Shown: positions 1-8,611 of the stretch, piece after piece
How the letters are laid out: the number at the start of each line of letters is the position of its first letter
Position numbering within the stretch: the first letter of the stretch is position 1
Origin: Anaerolineae bacterium
Lineage (GTDB): Bacteria > Chloroflexota > Anaerolineae > 4572-78 > J111
Length of the DNA: 30,269 bases
Direction: 5' to 3'
Assembly: GCA_020433785.1 (NCBI GenBank)
Contig: JAGRCC010000780.1
Location: forward strand, 1-30,269
Notes under the pieces: generated by a model
Told to the model about the DNA's origin: nothing
Seen by the model: only the letters and a program-made list of their open reading frames with translations
Databases searched by the model: none
Made by a program: the position numbers and the translations under genes

Positions 1-2
1 TC

Positions 3-1031
3 AACCAGACGCAGCAGAATCTCTGGCGGCAGGTACTTGGCGACCATACCAACGCCCTAAACGGATATATCCCGACTTTGACTGCCCAATTTCGACTGTC
101 GCCGAGCCTGATCCGGGCCGCAGCCGAGGACGCGCTGGCGGCTTTACCTACCGACCCGGCCAAGCGGGAACTTCAACATCACCTCTGGGACGCTTGCCGC
201 CGCCAGGCCCGGTTTGGTCTGGACGATCTCGCCACCCGGATCGAGACCCGTTATACCTGGGATGACCTGGTTTTGCCTGAACAGCAGATGGCGACCCTAC
301 AGGAAATTGTCATTCAGGTCGCGCAGCGGGCTAAGGTTTATGAAACCTGGGGCTTCGGCGCTAACGTGCGCGGCACCGGTACAGCCGTGATCTTCGCGGG
401 CAGCAGCGGCACGGGTAAGACTTTGGCCGCGGAAGTCATGGCCAACGCCCTGCGGCTCGATCTGTACCGGGTCGATCTGTCCGGGGTAGTCTCCAAATAT
501 ATCGGTGAGACGGAGAAGAATTTACGCCGTATCTTCAGCGCGGCCGAGTATGGTGGCGCGATCCTATTGTTTGATGAAGCAGACGCCCTGTTTGGCAAGC
601 GCAGCGAGGTTCGCGACAGCCATGATCGATATGCCAACATCGAGGTTAGCTATCTATTACAGCAAATGGAAAGCTATCGCGGGCTGGCTATCCTGACCAC
701 GAATATGCTGGATAACTTTGACCGCGCCTTCTTGCGACGGATACGGTTTATCGTCCAGTTCCCCTTTCCCAACGCTGAACTCCGGGCGGAGATCTGGGGC
801 CGCATTTTTCCGGTGGAGGCGCCCACCGCTGCCCTTGACCTGTATAAACTGGCCCGACTCAACATCACGGGCGGTAGCATCCGCAACATTGCGCTCAATG
901 CCGCTTTTTTGGCGGCAGATAAGGGTGAAGCCATCGGTATGAAGCATTTGTTGCGGGCTTCGGTGACAGAGTTTGCCAAGTTGGAGAAACCTCTGCCGGA
1001 GGCAGAAATGCAGGACTGGATCGAGCCATGA
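3..1031 (+). CDS. AAA+ ATPase of an eCIS cluster (5' partial)
   Basis: This is the C-terminal AAA+ module of the ATPase found in eCIS clusters (Afp15-like), thought to act in the cytoplasm in particle assembly or cargo loading. The frame is open to the left edge with no stop, so the N-terminus lies outside the window. A TTG at 78 is only an internal codon, because coding-like sequence precedes it. Walker A is GSSGTGKT at visible residues 133-140 and Walker B is ILLFDEAD, with its Asp at residue 191. A downstream DRAFLRRIRF stretch fits the sensor/arginine-finger region. Other eCIS ATPases often carry a winged-helix or degenerate AAA domain before this module, which cannot be checked here. The stop overlaps the next start (ATGA), so translation is probably coupled. 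Confidence 0.9.
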   Translation, partial: NQTQQNLWRQVLGDHTNALNGYIPTLTAQFRLSPSLIRAAAEDALAALPTDPAKRELQHHLWDACRRQARFGLDDLATRIETRYTWDDLVLPEQQMATLQEIVIQVAQRAKVYETWGFGANVRGTGTAVIFAGSSGTGKTLAAEVMANALRLDLYRVDLSGVVSKYIGETEKNLRRIFSAAEYGGAILLFDEADALFGKRSEVRDSHDRYANIEVSYLLQQMESYRGLAILTTNMLDNFDRAFLRRIRFIVQFPFPNAELRAEIWGRIFPVEAPTAALDLYKLARLNITGGSIRNIALNAAFLAADKGEAIGMKHLLRASVTEFAKLEKPLPEAEMQDWIEP

Positions 1032-1282
1032 TCGACATTCATCTCAAATCGCTAACACTGCATGGGTTTACTACGTTCGATGCCGAAGCGTTCGGCGCGG
1101 CCTTGAGCGGCGAATTGGGCCGGCTGGTCGCCGCCGGTGCGCCGTTGAGACGGCTGCCGGCGCCCGGTGTCTGGCAGGTAGACGCCGTACAAATTGCCGC
1201 GCCGGCTGCGATTGACTCGGCCGCGCTGGGCGCTCACGTCGCTCAGGCTATTTATGCCCAATTCCAGGAGCAAGGCCAGTGA
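1028..1282 (+). CDS. Small 84-residue protein of the eCIS operon
   Basis: I do not recognise a named family. The protein is 84 residues, acidic, Ala-rich and probably alpha/beta, with no signal peptide or membrane segment. It is linked by 4-base overlaps on both sides: ATGA with the ATPase and GTGA with the large effector-like protein. That arrangement implies equimolar, coupled synthesis and a shared task. A role as an adaptor or chaperone that brings the large protein to the ATPase is inference from position only. The ATG at 1028 is the only start that uses the overlap. It has no frameshift and its base composition matches the operon, so it is a real gene rather than a spacer. Confidence 0.75.
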   Translation: MIDIHLKSLTLHGFTTFDAEAFGAALSGELGRLVAAGAPLRRLPAPGVWQVDAVQIAAPAAIDSAALGAHVAQAIYAQFQEQGQ

Positions 1283-4200
1283 CCAGCCGCACCTATGCTG
1301 CGCCCGTGGCCGAGCCCACACCCGCCGAGCGAACCAGTGAGTCTCGCCGTCGGGCCGACCGCGCCCGGCCCCCCGCAGTCCAGCCCGCTCCCAGCGAAAC
1401 GGAACGAGACGAAGCCGCGTCGCCGGCTGCCGGACCGGAGCGTACGAACTTCAGCGCCGGCTCGATACCCACTACCCCCGCCAGCCAAGATGGCACCGGC
1501 GGCGAAGGGGCCTTACTGGCCGAAGGGGCGTCCCCTCCCCCGGCGCCCGAACCGGGCATTACCGCTGAACAGGTCGCTGCCCGTGAGGAGCAGCTAGCCG
1601 CGGCTCAGACTGCCCTGGATAGCGCCGAAGAGTCGCCCGGACTGATGGATGCTTTGGCGGCCGCGCCGCCAACCCTTAAGGCACAGGTTTCCGGCGATCT
1701 CGGTCAACGCTTTAGCGAGGCCATGGGTAGTGAGACCGAGCAAATTCAACAAGATACGCCTGAAATTACGGCGGAGATGAACGGTAATACGCCGCCGCCG
1801 GCCGGGCAGATCACCGACCCGGCGGTGACTACGGTCGAACTGGAACCGACCCCCCCGACTCCCACTCCCGACGCCGAGGCAATTATTGGCAGCGGCACCA
1901 CCGTTGATGAGAACTACAGCGCCAATGACAGCGTCACCGCTCAGTTTCGCCGGAATTTTGACGCGGAAGGCGGGGCGGACGATGTAAATCGCGCTTTGGA
2001 CAATGTTCAGACCCGCGATCCGAGCATTCCCTCCAGCCCCGGCACACCGCCCATTATTCCCCAAAGCGGCGAGACCGATCCCCAACGGTTTGGCAACCAA
2101 ATTGCGGAGGGCTCCCTGCAAGCCAGAAACACGCTGGCCGCTCAGCAGGAACAGGCTCGGGCGCTGCCTGGCGCAGATCGGGTCCAGTTGGCAGATGTTC
2201 ACGAGTCCGTGCCCGTGGGGGACCTGACCCCGCCCACCGCCGAAAGCGGCGCTGCGCCCGAAGGCGCCCAACAGTATTTGCAAATGGACCAGCCGCCCGA
2301 AGTGCAGACCGCGTTCGACCAAATTGCCGGAGAAGGGATGCAACAGAGCCTAGCCGAGGCTCAGACACAAGTTCAACAGGCGGCTCAAGACCGCGATACC
2401 CAACATCAAGAGGCCGTGGCCACGGCCCAAAGTGATACGGCTGAGGCCCAGCAGCAAGCCGAGAGCGACCAGCGCGATCAGGTCAGGGAGGCGCGGAACG
2501 GCATCGAAGGTCAGCGCCGGAGTACGCTCGAACAGCAGCAGAATGCCGTGGCCGACGTGGAGCAGCAAGCGGAGGACCGCCGCAGTACCGACCGGGATCA
2601 GTTTGATGATCGGGTCCGCACCGATCAAGCCCAGATTGATGGCCGGTACAGCCAGGCCGAAACCGACGCCAACAACGAGATCACAGCCGGCGAACGACAG
2701 GCAGAGGAAGAGCGCCGCCGCAAGGAGCGGGAAGCGGAAGATCAGAGTTGGTGGGAGGCCGCGCTCGACTTCATTACCGACCTGTTCGACGCGCTGGTCA
2801 GCCTGATCAACGACATCTTCGACGCGGTGCGCGCGGCCGTCAATGCCATTTTGGACGCCGTGCGTGATTTCGCCATCGGGCTAATCGACGCTCTGGCCAA
2901 CGCCCTTAAGAGTCTCATCCACGCATTCGGCGATTTTTTGAAAGGGTTGGTGCAAGGGCTGCTTGGCGACCTCTTCCCCGAACTGGCCGCCGCACTGACC
3001 GCTTTCATCGATGAGGCCGTGGCCCTGGCCGACCGCGCCATTGACGCGGTGGCGGAGACGCTTAAGAGCGCGGTTAACGCCATTGTTGAGGCGCTGCGCG
3101 CCGGCCTTATGGCCCTGATCAATATTTATCAGGCAGCGGTTAATGCCGCTCTCAGCCTGGCCCGGGCCGCATTGACCGGCGACTGGAGCGCCTTCCTGAT
3201 CCAACTACTTGAAGCCGCCTGTCGTGTCGCCGGGATCGATCCTAACACGATCTATGAGTTCATCGGGCGGGCGCAAGAAACCATCGACATCATTGTGAAC
3301 GATCCCGGTCAGTTCGTTTCTAATGTCCTCGACGCGGTGTTGGGCGGGTTCCGGTTATTCGCGGATAACTTCCTGACCCACTTGCAAACCAGTGTAATCG
3401 AGTGGTTGACCGGCGCGTTGGGTGGAGCCGGCATCACCCTGCCGGAACGCTTCGACCTGATGGGGGTCATCAGCCTGGTGGCCCAGATTTTGGGATTAAC
3501 CTGGGAAAATTTACGTTTACGGCTTGTCCGCATCGTGGGCGAACGCGGGGTGCAGGTTATCGAGTTTGTGGCCAGTTACATTCAAACCTTGATCGAGGGC
3601 GGCTGGTCGGCTTTGTGGGAACGTATTCAGAATGATCTGGCCACCCTGCGCGATATGGTGCTGGAGCAGTTGCGTAACTTCATTGTGGAGCGGATTATTA
3701 TGGCGGCGGTGACGCGCCTGGCCACGATGTTCAACCCGGTGGGCGCGCTGGTAAATCTGCTGATCGCGGCTTACAATTTCTACACCTTCGTCCGCGACCA
3801 GATGCAGCGCATCGTCCAGGTCGTTACCACTGTCGGCGGGATGATCATAGATATCGCCCACGGTAATCTCGGCCCGGCCCAGCAAGCCGTGGAGGGCGTT
3901 TTGGCCCGCTTACTGACCCTGGCGCTCGACCTGCTGGCCCGCCTACTTAGTCTGGGTAATGTGGGTGAGCGAGTACGCGGGATTTTGCAGCGGGTCCAAG
4001 ACGCGATCTGGCGCGCTATTGATCGCCTCATTAACAGCGTTATCGGCCTATTCCGGGGCAGTGGTGAGGGCGGCATGCCGGTCGCGGCTGCCGATGCAGA
4101 AGCAGGTGCGCCGGGGGCAGCCGGAGAAATCCATGTAGGAACAGATGTTACTATTACTGTGCCGGATGAGGAATCCCATCATCTCTACTTCGAAGTGCAT

Positions 4201-5517
4201 GGACAAGATGCAGTCTTAATGGTTCGCAGTGATCCTCGTCCTGTGGCAGATTTATTAAATAATTGGGAGCGCAGCCTCAACACTCTCGAAGTCGCTCGTC
4301 AAGGGGAAGCAACTCGCCTAATTACACAGGTACGCGGTTTACTCCAAGAAACAAATCGGGAAGCGGATATTGTCGCCGTTTCACGTTATCGTGCCCTACA
4401 AGCGACTCCAGAACGCCGTCAGGATGAAGCAGCTATAGCCAGCCGCGAGCAGACTCTGTCGCAGCAAGAACAGCAGATGGCTGGACATATGCGTCAGTTA
4501 TTTCCCATGTTTGTTGATGATATTCGCGAAGTTGCTAGTCGCTTTGAACGTGCCCTATCTATGCCTGCATTTGAAATTCCTTTCACCTGGCAAACATGGA
4601 GTACGGCTTTCCAGATAAGAGAACGTCAATCGCAAGATAACATCCGATGGGGACGCGAAAACGATAAGATAGAATCTGTCCCAGGTAGAGGACAATACCT
4701 TCTTAAATTGAGTGATGATGACCTGGTACCACTGGCTTCGAGAGTCATTTCGGCTCATGGGCGGCTTTCAGAGACCTTGGGAAACGGTAGACCCTTCTTT
4801 ATGAGCCAGGACGTACGGCAGTTTTGTATCACAGCTGATCGGCTGCCCAATGATCCCGGGCGTTTTCCGGACCCGATTATCCAGCGAATTGTCCAACTTT
4901 TGCAACAGCGTGCGGAAATTAGCGAGGACACACAAACACGCGGTCAATTCATTTTTGCTGAAATACCTAGTCGTAGAGGTATTCCTGCCAACTGGGATAG
5001 TGACAAATATCGGAGACACTTTTACCTTAATAGATCTAATTTTAACAGTGAAAAACAGACCATTATCAATAACGAATTTCCACGTATCGTTCAGGCTGTT
5101 GATAATATGTTGAATGCTGATCAAAGTCTTCAACAAGCTGGTCAGCGTTTCTGGGCACAACTGATTCGGACAGAAGCCATTTATAGTGATCGCCCTTTTA
5201 ATAGTTATAATCCAAACCAGTTAAAGAATAGAAGTGAGTGGGATGTCGATCATATCAGACCTCTTGCTTTGCACTGGGAAACAGGCGCGGGAGCGGGAGC
5301 GCCCGGTCATAATACCGATGAGGAGCATCGCCATACAATTGCTGGTGGTTCGACTAATCTACGCATCATGTGGGGATCAAAGAACAGCGAAGAGCGAGCA
5401 CGGGGTGGTCATTACATCGAGTATGTCGGACGAGACTTTACATCTTTAGTGACGCGTACAAAAGGTCCCGCTTATGTCGATTATGACGAAAAGTTCACGG
5501 AGTACCGGCCTCGTTAG
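1279..5517 (+). CDS. Large chimeric eCIS effector with C-terminal HNH nuclease-like toxin domain
   Basis: The GTG start overlaps the previous stop. Residues 1-350 are Pro/Ala/Glu/Gly-rich and probably disordered. Residues ~354-490 are Gln/Glu/Arg-rich and likely coiled coil. Residues ~490-930 are a long run of amphipathic, Leu/Ile/Ala-rich helices with repeated LIDAL/AVNAI-like units. A Gly/Ala linker (~930-950) leads to a ~460-residue C-terminal part. Near the end lies an HNH-like arrangement: WDVDHIRPL (H1325), a Thr-Asn-Leu at N1360 and a Lys-Asn at N1369, followed by charged residues. I infer a DNA- or RNA-cleaving cargo delivered by the injection particle. G+C drops sharply at the linker, as expected for toxin-tip exchange. 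No HExxH (DUF4157-type) motif is visible, although large proteins at this place in other clusters often have one. A tape-measure role for the helical region is an alternative. Confidence 0.75.
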   Translation: MTSRTYAAPVAEPTPAERTSESRRRADRARPPAVQPAPSETERDEAASPAAGPERTNFSAGSIPTTPASQDGTGGEGALLAEGASPPPAPEPGITAEQVAAREEQLAAAQTALDSAEESPGLMDALAAAPPTLKAQVSGDLGQRFSEAMGSETEQIQQDTPEITAEMNGNTPPPAGQITDPAVTTVELEPTPPTPTPDAEAIIGSGTTVDENYSANDSVTAQFRRNFDAEGGADDVNRALDNVQTRDPSIPSSPGTPPIIPQSGETDPQRFGNQIAEGSLQARNTLAAQQEQARALPGADRVQLADVHESVPVGDLTPPTAESGAAPEGAQQYLQMDQPPEVQTAFDQIAGEGMQQSLAEAQTQVQQAAQDRDTQHQEAVATAQSDTAEAQQQAESDQRDQVREARNGIEGQRRSTLEQQQNAVADVEQQAEDRRSTDRDQFDDRVRTDQAQIDGRYSQAETDANNEITAGERQAEEERRRKEREAEDQSWWEAALDFITDLFDALVSLINDIFDAVRAAVNAILDAVRDFAIGLIDALANALKSLIHAFGDFLKGLVQGLLGDLFPELAAALTAFIDEAVALADRAIDAVAETLKSAVNAIVEALRAGLMALINIYQAAVNAALSLARAALTGDWSAFLIQLLEAACRVAGIDPNTIYEFIGRAQETIDIIVNDPGQFVSNVLDAVLGGFRLFADNFLTHLQTSVIEWLTGALGGAGITLPERFDLMGVISLVAQILGLTWENLRLRLVRIVGERGVQVIEFVASYIQTLIEGGWSALWERIQNDLATLRDMVLEQLRNFIVERIIMAAVTRLATMFNPVGALVNLLIAAYNFYTFVRDQMQRIVQVVTTVGGMIIDIAHGNLGPAQQAVEGVLARLLTLALDLLARLLSLGNVGERVRGILQRVQDAIWRAIDRLINSVIGLFRGSGEGGMPVAAADAEAGAPGAAGEIHVGTDVTITVPDEESHHLYFEVHGQDAVLMVRSDPRPVADLLNNWERSLNTLEVARQGEATRLITQVRGLLQETNREADIVAVSRYRALQATPERRQDEAAIASREQTLSQQEQQMAGHMRQLFPMFVDDIREVASRFERALSMPAFEIPFTWQTWSTAFQIRERQSQDNIRWGRENDKIESVPGRGQYLLKLSDDDLVPLASRVISAHGRLSETLGNGRPFFMSQDVRQFCITADRLPNDPGRFPDPIIQRIVQLLQQRAEISEDTQTRGQFIFAEIPSRRGIPANWDSDKYRRHFYLNRSNFNSEKQTIINNEFPRIVQAVDNMLNADQSLQQAGQRFWAQLIRTEAIYSDRPFNSYNPNQLKNRSEWDVDHIRPLALHWETGAGAGAPGHNTDEEHRHTIAGGSTNLRIMWGSKNSEERARGGHYIEYVGRDFTSLVTRTKGPAYVDYDEKFTEYRPR

Positions 5518-6449
5518 GAGAACTTTAAATGGCACTAGTTTTCGATGATATCGTTCAATCTGTCCAATTGGATACATCATACATTTCCGCAATGGATTTT
5601 ACCAATAACGGTTCGTTGTTGGCAGTCTCGTATCATCCCAGAGAAGGGGGTAACTGTACACGGGTTTACCGTACCGCAGATGCTTCTCTAGTGGGTGAAT
5701 ACGGCAGTGGCTCTGGGTTAGGAGTGGTCTTCTCCGGTCAAGGCGAGCATTTATATTACTTAATTCGCCTTGAGGAGGGAGATTGTGAACTTTGTATAGT
5801 CGTCCCAGGAAAGTCAATGCCATCACGCATTGCCACTTACGGTAACCGCGAAATGCTACATGCACTGCGACGTAATTTCGATGGTCGTTTTATAGCTATT
5901 TTGGGCAACGCTGTAGAAATTTGGGATATGGCGGCGCAAGAAGTCATACGGTTTAAGGAAGCCTTAAACACTTCAGTGTTAGTACACGCTTGGTTCAATC
6001 GCGATGGATCTCATTTATACATCTATGGACTGCACGACTCTGAAGTGACGGGACTTGACGTAAACAATGATGTCATATTTGGGAGTTGGCCTGCGCTGAC
6101 TTCAACCGGAAAGCAGGTAATTGTTTCTTTTTCGGAAGAATACCTTGTTACAGTGGCCGGAGCACCGAGAGGAGTATTCATTTATCACCTTCCCTCAAAT
6201 ATCAGGTATCAACCGCAGGTCTACAATCAGGATTTTTTTGCCCAACCTTTTTTGTTCTCGCACGATAGTTCACTGCTGATTACATTGGAGGTCGCTTTGA
6301 GAGGTGAGTACCTGGCTACAGATGAAGTTGTGACCGGGCCTGAATTGCCGGTAGGAATACCATCTGCGGTTGCTTCAGCCTGGCAGGCGCCCATAGTGGC
6401 TTACGCCATCAAGGATAGTATCTATTGGGTGCGATTAATTAACCAATGA
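4090..6449 (+). other. A+T-richer toxin/immunity cassette
   Basis: Base composition changes by eye from G+C-rich, GC-ending codons to about even composition with many A/T-ending codons near 4090-4140. It stays so through the rest of the effector gene and all of the next gene. It returns to the operon's usual composition at 6463, where the baseplate genes start. The left boundary falls in the Gly/Ala linker before the variable C-terminus and the right boundary falls between genes. The unit therefore contains exactly one toxin tip plus one downstream gene. No terminal repeats or integrase are visible, so recombination through the conserved upstream part is the likely route of exchange. Confidence 0.6.
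5529..6449 (+). CDS. Beta-propeller-like cytoplasmic protein, candidate immunity partner
   Basis: The protein is 306 residues. It starts 11 bases after the effector stop, behind a TAGGAG ribosome binding site. It shows WD40/YVTN-like blades: hydrophobic strands with patterns such as FTNNGSLLAV, FNRDGSHLYIY, VEIWDMAAQE and FSHDSSLLITLE, spaced roughly 40-60 residues apart. There is no signal peptide or membrane segment, so it should stay in the cytoplasm. It shares the lower G+C of the toxin tip and not that of the structural genes around it. Position and composition suggest it moved together with the HNH region and may neutralise it in the producer cell. A structural or regulatory role in the particle is less likely but open. 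I know of no named immunity family that it matches. Confidence 0.65.
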   Translation: MALVFDDIVQSVQLDTSYISAMDFTNNGSLLAVSYHPREGGNCTRVYRTADASLVGEYGSGSGLGVVFSGQGEHLYYLIRLEEGDCELCIVVPGKSMPSRIATYGNREMLHALRRNFDGRFIAILGNAVEIWDMAAQEVIRFKEALNTSVLVHAWFNRDGSHLYIYGLHDSEVTGLDVNNDVIFGSWPALTSTGKQVIVSFSEEYLVTVAGAPRGVFIYHLPSNIRYQPQVYNQDFFAQPFLFSHDSSLLITLEVALRGEYLATDEVVTGPELPVGIPSAVASAWQAPIVAYAIKDSIYWVRLINQ

Positions 6450-6462
6450 GAAAGGTAAGCAC

Positions 6463-7113
6463 ATGACCGTTTTCAACCCACCCCGTACCCTGAAAGGCGC
6501 TTTGGTCAGCCTCGAGCCGCCTAACCCTACCCCGACTGTGATCGTGTTTCAGTATAACCCGAACACGCTGACGCGTACCTTGGAAGCGCAGCTCGTTGAA
6601 GAGGAGGGTAAGAGCGGCTCACCGCCCCGGTTGAAGGGTGCGCCCATCGAGACGATTAAGATCGAGGTGGAGATCGACGCCGCCGACCAACTGGAGTTGG
6701 GCAACGCGGCAGCCGGCGATATGGGCATCTTTCCCCAGCTTTCGGCGCTGGAGCTGTTGATCTATCCCAAGAGCGACCTGATCATCGCCAACAATATTCT
6801 GCTCAAGCTCGGCACCTTGGAGATAATCCCTCCGTCCGCACCGCTGACCCTGTTCATCTGGGGCAAACGTCGCATTCTGCCGGTTAAGCTGACCGAATTT
6901 AGCGTGACCGAAGACGCCCACCATCCGAACCTAAGCCCGATTCGGGCCAAGGTTTCGCTCGGGTTGCGGGTACTGAGCTACTCCGATGTCAGCGGTGATA
7001 ACCCGGCCTGGAGTCTGTTCCTGGCCCACCAGATTATTAAGGAAACGATGGCCGCCATCGCGACTACCGGCAGCTTGAATACGGTCATCGGCAGTAATGT
7101 TAAGCTGATATAG
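6463..7113 (+). CDS. CIS tube-type baseplate adaptor (Afp7 N-terminal half-like)
   Basis: The 216-residue protein has the signature of the CIS tube N-terminal family: a short lead, then FQYNPNTLTRTL at about residues 28-39. It continues as a beta-rich domain ending in a GLRVLSYSD strand. In Afp/PVC particles the equivalent sits between the inner tube and the central hub. In those systems this domain and a LysM domain are usually fused. Here the LysM part is the next gene, so the adaptor is split. The start at 6463 follows a GAGAAAGGTAAG sequence and a 13-base gap. Base composition returns here to that of the structural operon. Confidence 0.85.
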   Translation: MTVFNPPRTLKGALVSLEPPNPTPTVIVFQYNPNTLTRTLEAQLVEEEGKSGSPPRLKGAPIETIKIEVEIDAADQLELGNAAAGDMGIFPQLSALELLIYPKSDLIIANNILLKLGTLEIIPPSAPLTLFIWGKRRILPVKLTEFSVTEDAHHPNLSPIRAKVSLGLRVLSYSDVSGDNPAWSLFLAHQIIKETMAAIATTGSLNTVIGSNVKLI

Positions 7114-7126
7114 CCAGGAGGTCATA

Positions 7127-7414
7127 ATGTTCGACTTTACCAGCCGTTACGCCCGGTTAGCTACCACCACTTACACGGCCCCCGATGGGCGAGTAAGCGC
7201 CTATATCCAACGCCGCTTTTTGCCGCCCGGCGAGAGCCTGCCCTTGCTGGCAGAGATAGCGGTTAGCCCGCGTGAACGGCTCGATTTGCTGACCCATCGC
7301 ACCCTGGGCGATCCCTTACAGTTCTGGCGCATTGCTGACGCGAATAATGCCATCAACCCCTTCGATCTCGAAGAAGATGGACGAGTCCTGCGGATACCCG
7401 TGCCGCAGCCGTGA
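7127..7414 (+). CDS. Small LysM-domain baseplate protein
   Basis: The 95-residue protein starts 13 bases after the adaptor, behind a strong AGGAGG site. Residues ~40-92 read as a LysM-like fold: RLDLLTHRTLGDPLQFWRIA, then an Asn-Asn-Ala-Ile-Asn-Pro turn and a final VLRIPVP strand. In phages and contractile injection systems, short LysM proteins (gp53-like) clamp the hub to the wedge ring. In Afp7-type proteins this domain is fused to the preceding one. The protein has no signal peptide, so peptidoglycan binding outside the cell is unlikely. Its place beside the tube-type adaptor and the hub supports a baseplate role. Confidence 0.85.
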   Translation: MFDFTSRYARLATTTYTAPDGRVSAYIQRRFLPPGESLPLLAEIAVSPRERLDLLTHRTLGDPLQFWRIADANNAINPFDLEEDGRVLRIPVPQP

Positions 7415-7444
7415 CCCGGTGGCGGGCACGAGAGGAAATATTTT

Positions 7445-8584
7445 ATGAGCTTGATTGGTTTGCATTTGACCTTGTTAATGGGACCGACGGTGCCTCTACC
7501 GGTGCCTGAAGCCGCCCTGGAAATGATGGACAGCCTGGAGGTTACCCACAGCGACGAGGGGCGCTCCGGTTTTCAGATCATCTTTAAGGCGACGCGCAGC
7601 CGGAAGGACTTTATCGATTATCTGATCTTCGCCAACCCCCAGTTCAGAGCGGGGAATCGGGTTATTATCGCCTGTACCTTTGGCGCGGTGCCGTTGGTGC
7701 TGATGGATGGCATTATCACCAACCACCAGCTTCAGCCCGGCACCCCCGGCGGCGACCCGGCCTCGCTGACCCTCACCGGCGAGGATATCTCGATTATGAT
7801 GGACTTGCACGAGAAAAATGTTGAACATCCGGCCCAACCGGACAACGTCATCGCCATGAAGATCATCATCACCTATGCCCAGTATGGCTTAATTCCGCTG
7901 GTTATCCCGCCGCTGACGCTGGAAGTGCCGCTGCCCACAGACCGCATTCCGGTTCAGCGGGCCACCGACCTGGCTTACCTCATTGAAATCGCCCAGCGCC
8001 ATGCCTACACCTTCTTTGTCATTCCGGGGCCGGTGATCGGCACAAACACGGCTTATTGGGGGCCGCCGCTGCGCACAACGATCCCCCAACGAGCCTTGAC
8101 TGTGGATATGGGGCCTGACACCAACGTCGACTCGATCCAGATCGAACGCTCGCCCGCCGAAGCGACCACGGTGCAGGGCAGTGTGCAAGATCGCACCACC
8201 AACCAGCGGGTTCCGGTTCTCAGCTTTCTGACCACGCGCCCGCCGTTGGCCATTAATTCACCCCTGCTTGATCGCACCCTAACCCGGACCGAAACCTTTG
8301 GCGGTGGCAGTGGTCAAACCGCCCAGCAGGCGATGGGCGAAGCCCAGGCCCAAACCGACCGCTCGATGGATACGGTTAAGGTTGAGGGCGAGTTGAATAC
8401 GGCCAAATATGGACTGCCCTTAATGGCGCGCGGTTTAGTAGGCTTGCGGGGCGTTGGTTTCAGCTACGATGGCCTCTACTATGTTAAACAAGTCAAGCAC
8501 ATGATCAAGACCGGCGACTACAGTCAAAAATTTACTCTGACCCGGGAAGGAACGGGCTCGACTGTACCGTTGGTCATTCCGTAA
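7445..8584 (+). CDS. Baseplate hub, phage late control D / gp27-like
   Basis: The 379-residue protein matches the gpD/gp27-like half of a VgrG-type hub. It has a beta-rich N-terminal barrel with SRKDFIDY, a central QRATDLAYLIEIAQRHAYTF segment typical of the family, and a C-terminal domain ending in GVGFSYDGLYYVKQVKHM. This trimeric ring joins the inner tube to the spike. Unlike Afp8/VgrG, it ends before the OB-fold domain, which is encoded by the next gene. The start at 7445 has a GAGAGGA site upstream, and the 30-base gap from the LysM gene contains nothing else. The protein is cytoplasmic until assembled. Confidence 0.85.
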   Translation: MSLIGLHLTLLMGPTVPLPVPEAALEMMDSLEVTHSDEGRSGFQIIFKATRSRKDFIDYLIFANPQFRAGNRVIIACTFGAVPLVLMDGIITNHQLQPGTPGGDPASLTLTGEDISIMMDLHEKNVEHPAQPDNVIAMKIIITYAQYGLIPLVIPPLTLEVPLPTDRIPVQRATDLAYLIEIAQRHAYTFFVIPGPVIGTNTAYWGPPLRTTIPQRALTVDMGPDTNVDSIQIERSPAEATTVQGSVQDRTTNQRVPVLSFLTTRPPLAINSPLLDRTLTRTETFGGGSGQTAQQAMGEAQAQTDRSMDTVKVEGELNTAKYGLPLMARGLVGLRGVGFSYDGLYYVKQVKHMIKTGDYSQKFTLTREGTGSTVPLVIP

Positions 8585-8611
8585 CGAAATCTAACCAGGG
8601 AGCTTGTAATC

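Noticed and set aside
1279..5517. DUF4157-type HExxH metallopeptidase domain, often found in large proteins beside eCIS ATPases
   Set aside because: I found no HExxH motif in the protein. The only visible catalytic-looking motif is the HNH-like one at the C-terminus.
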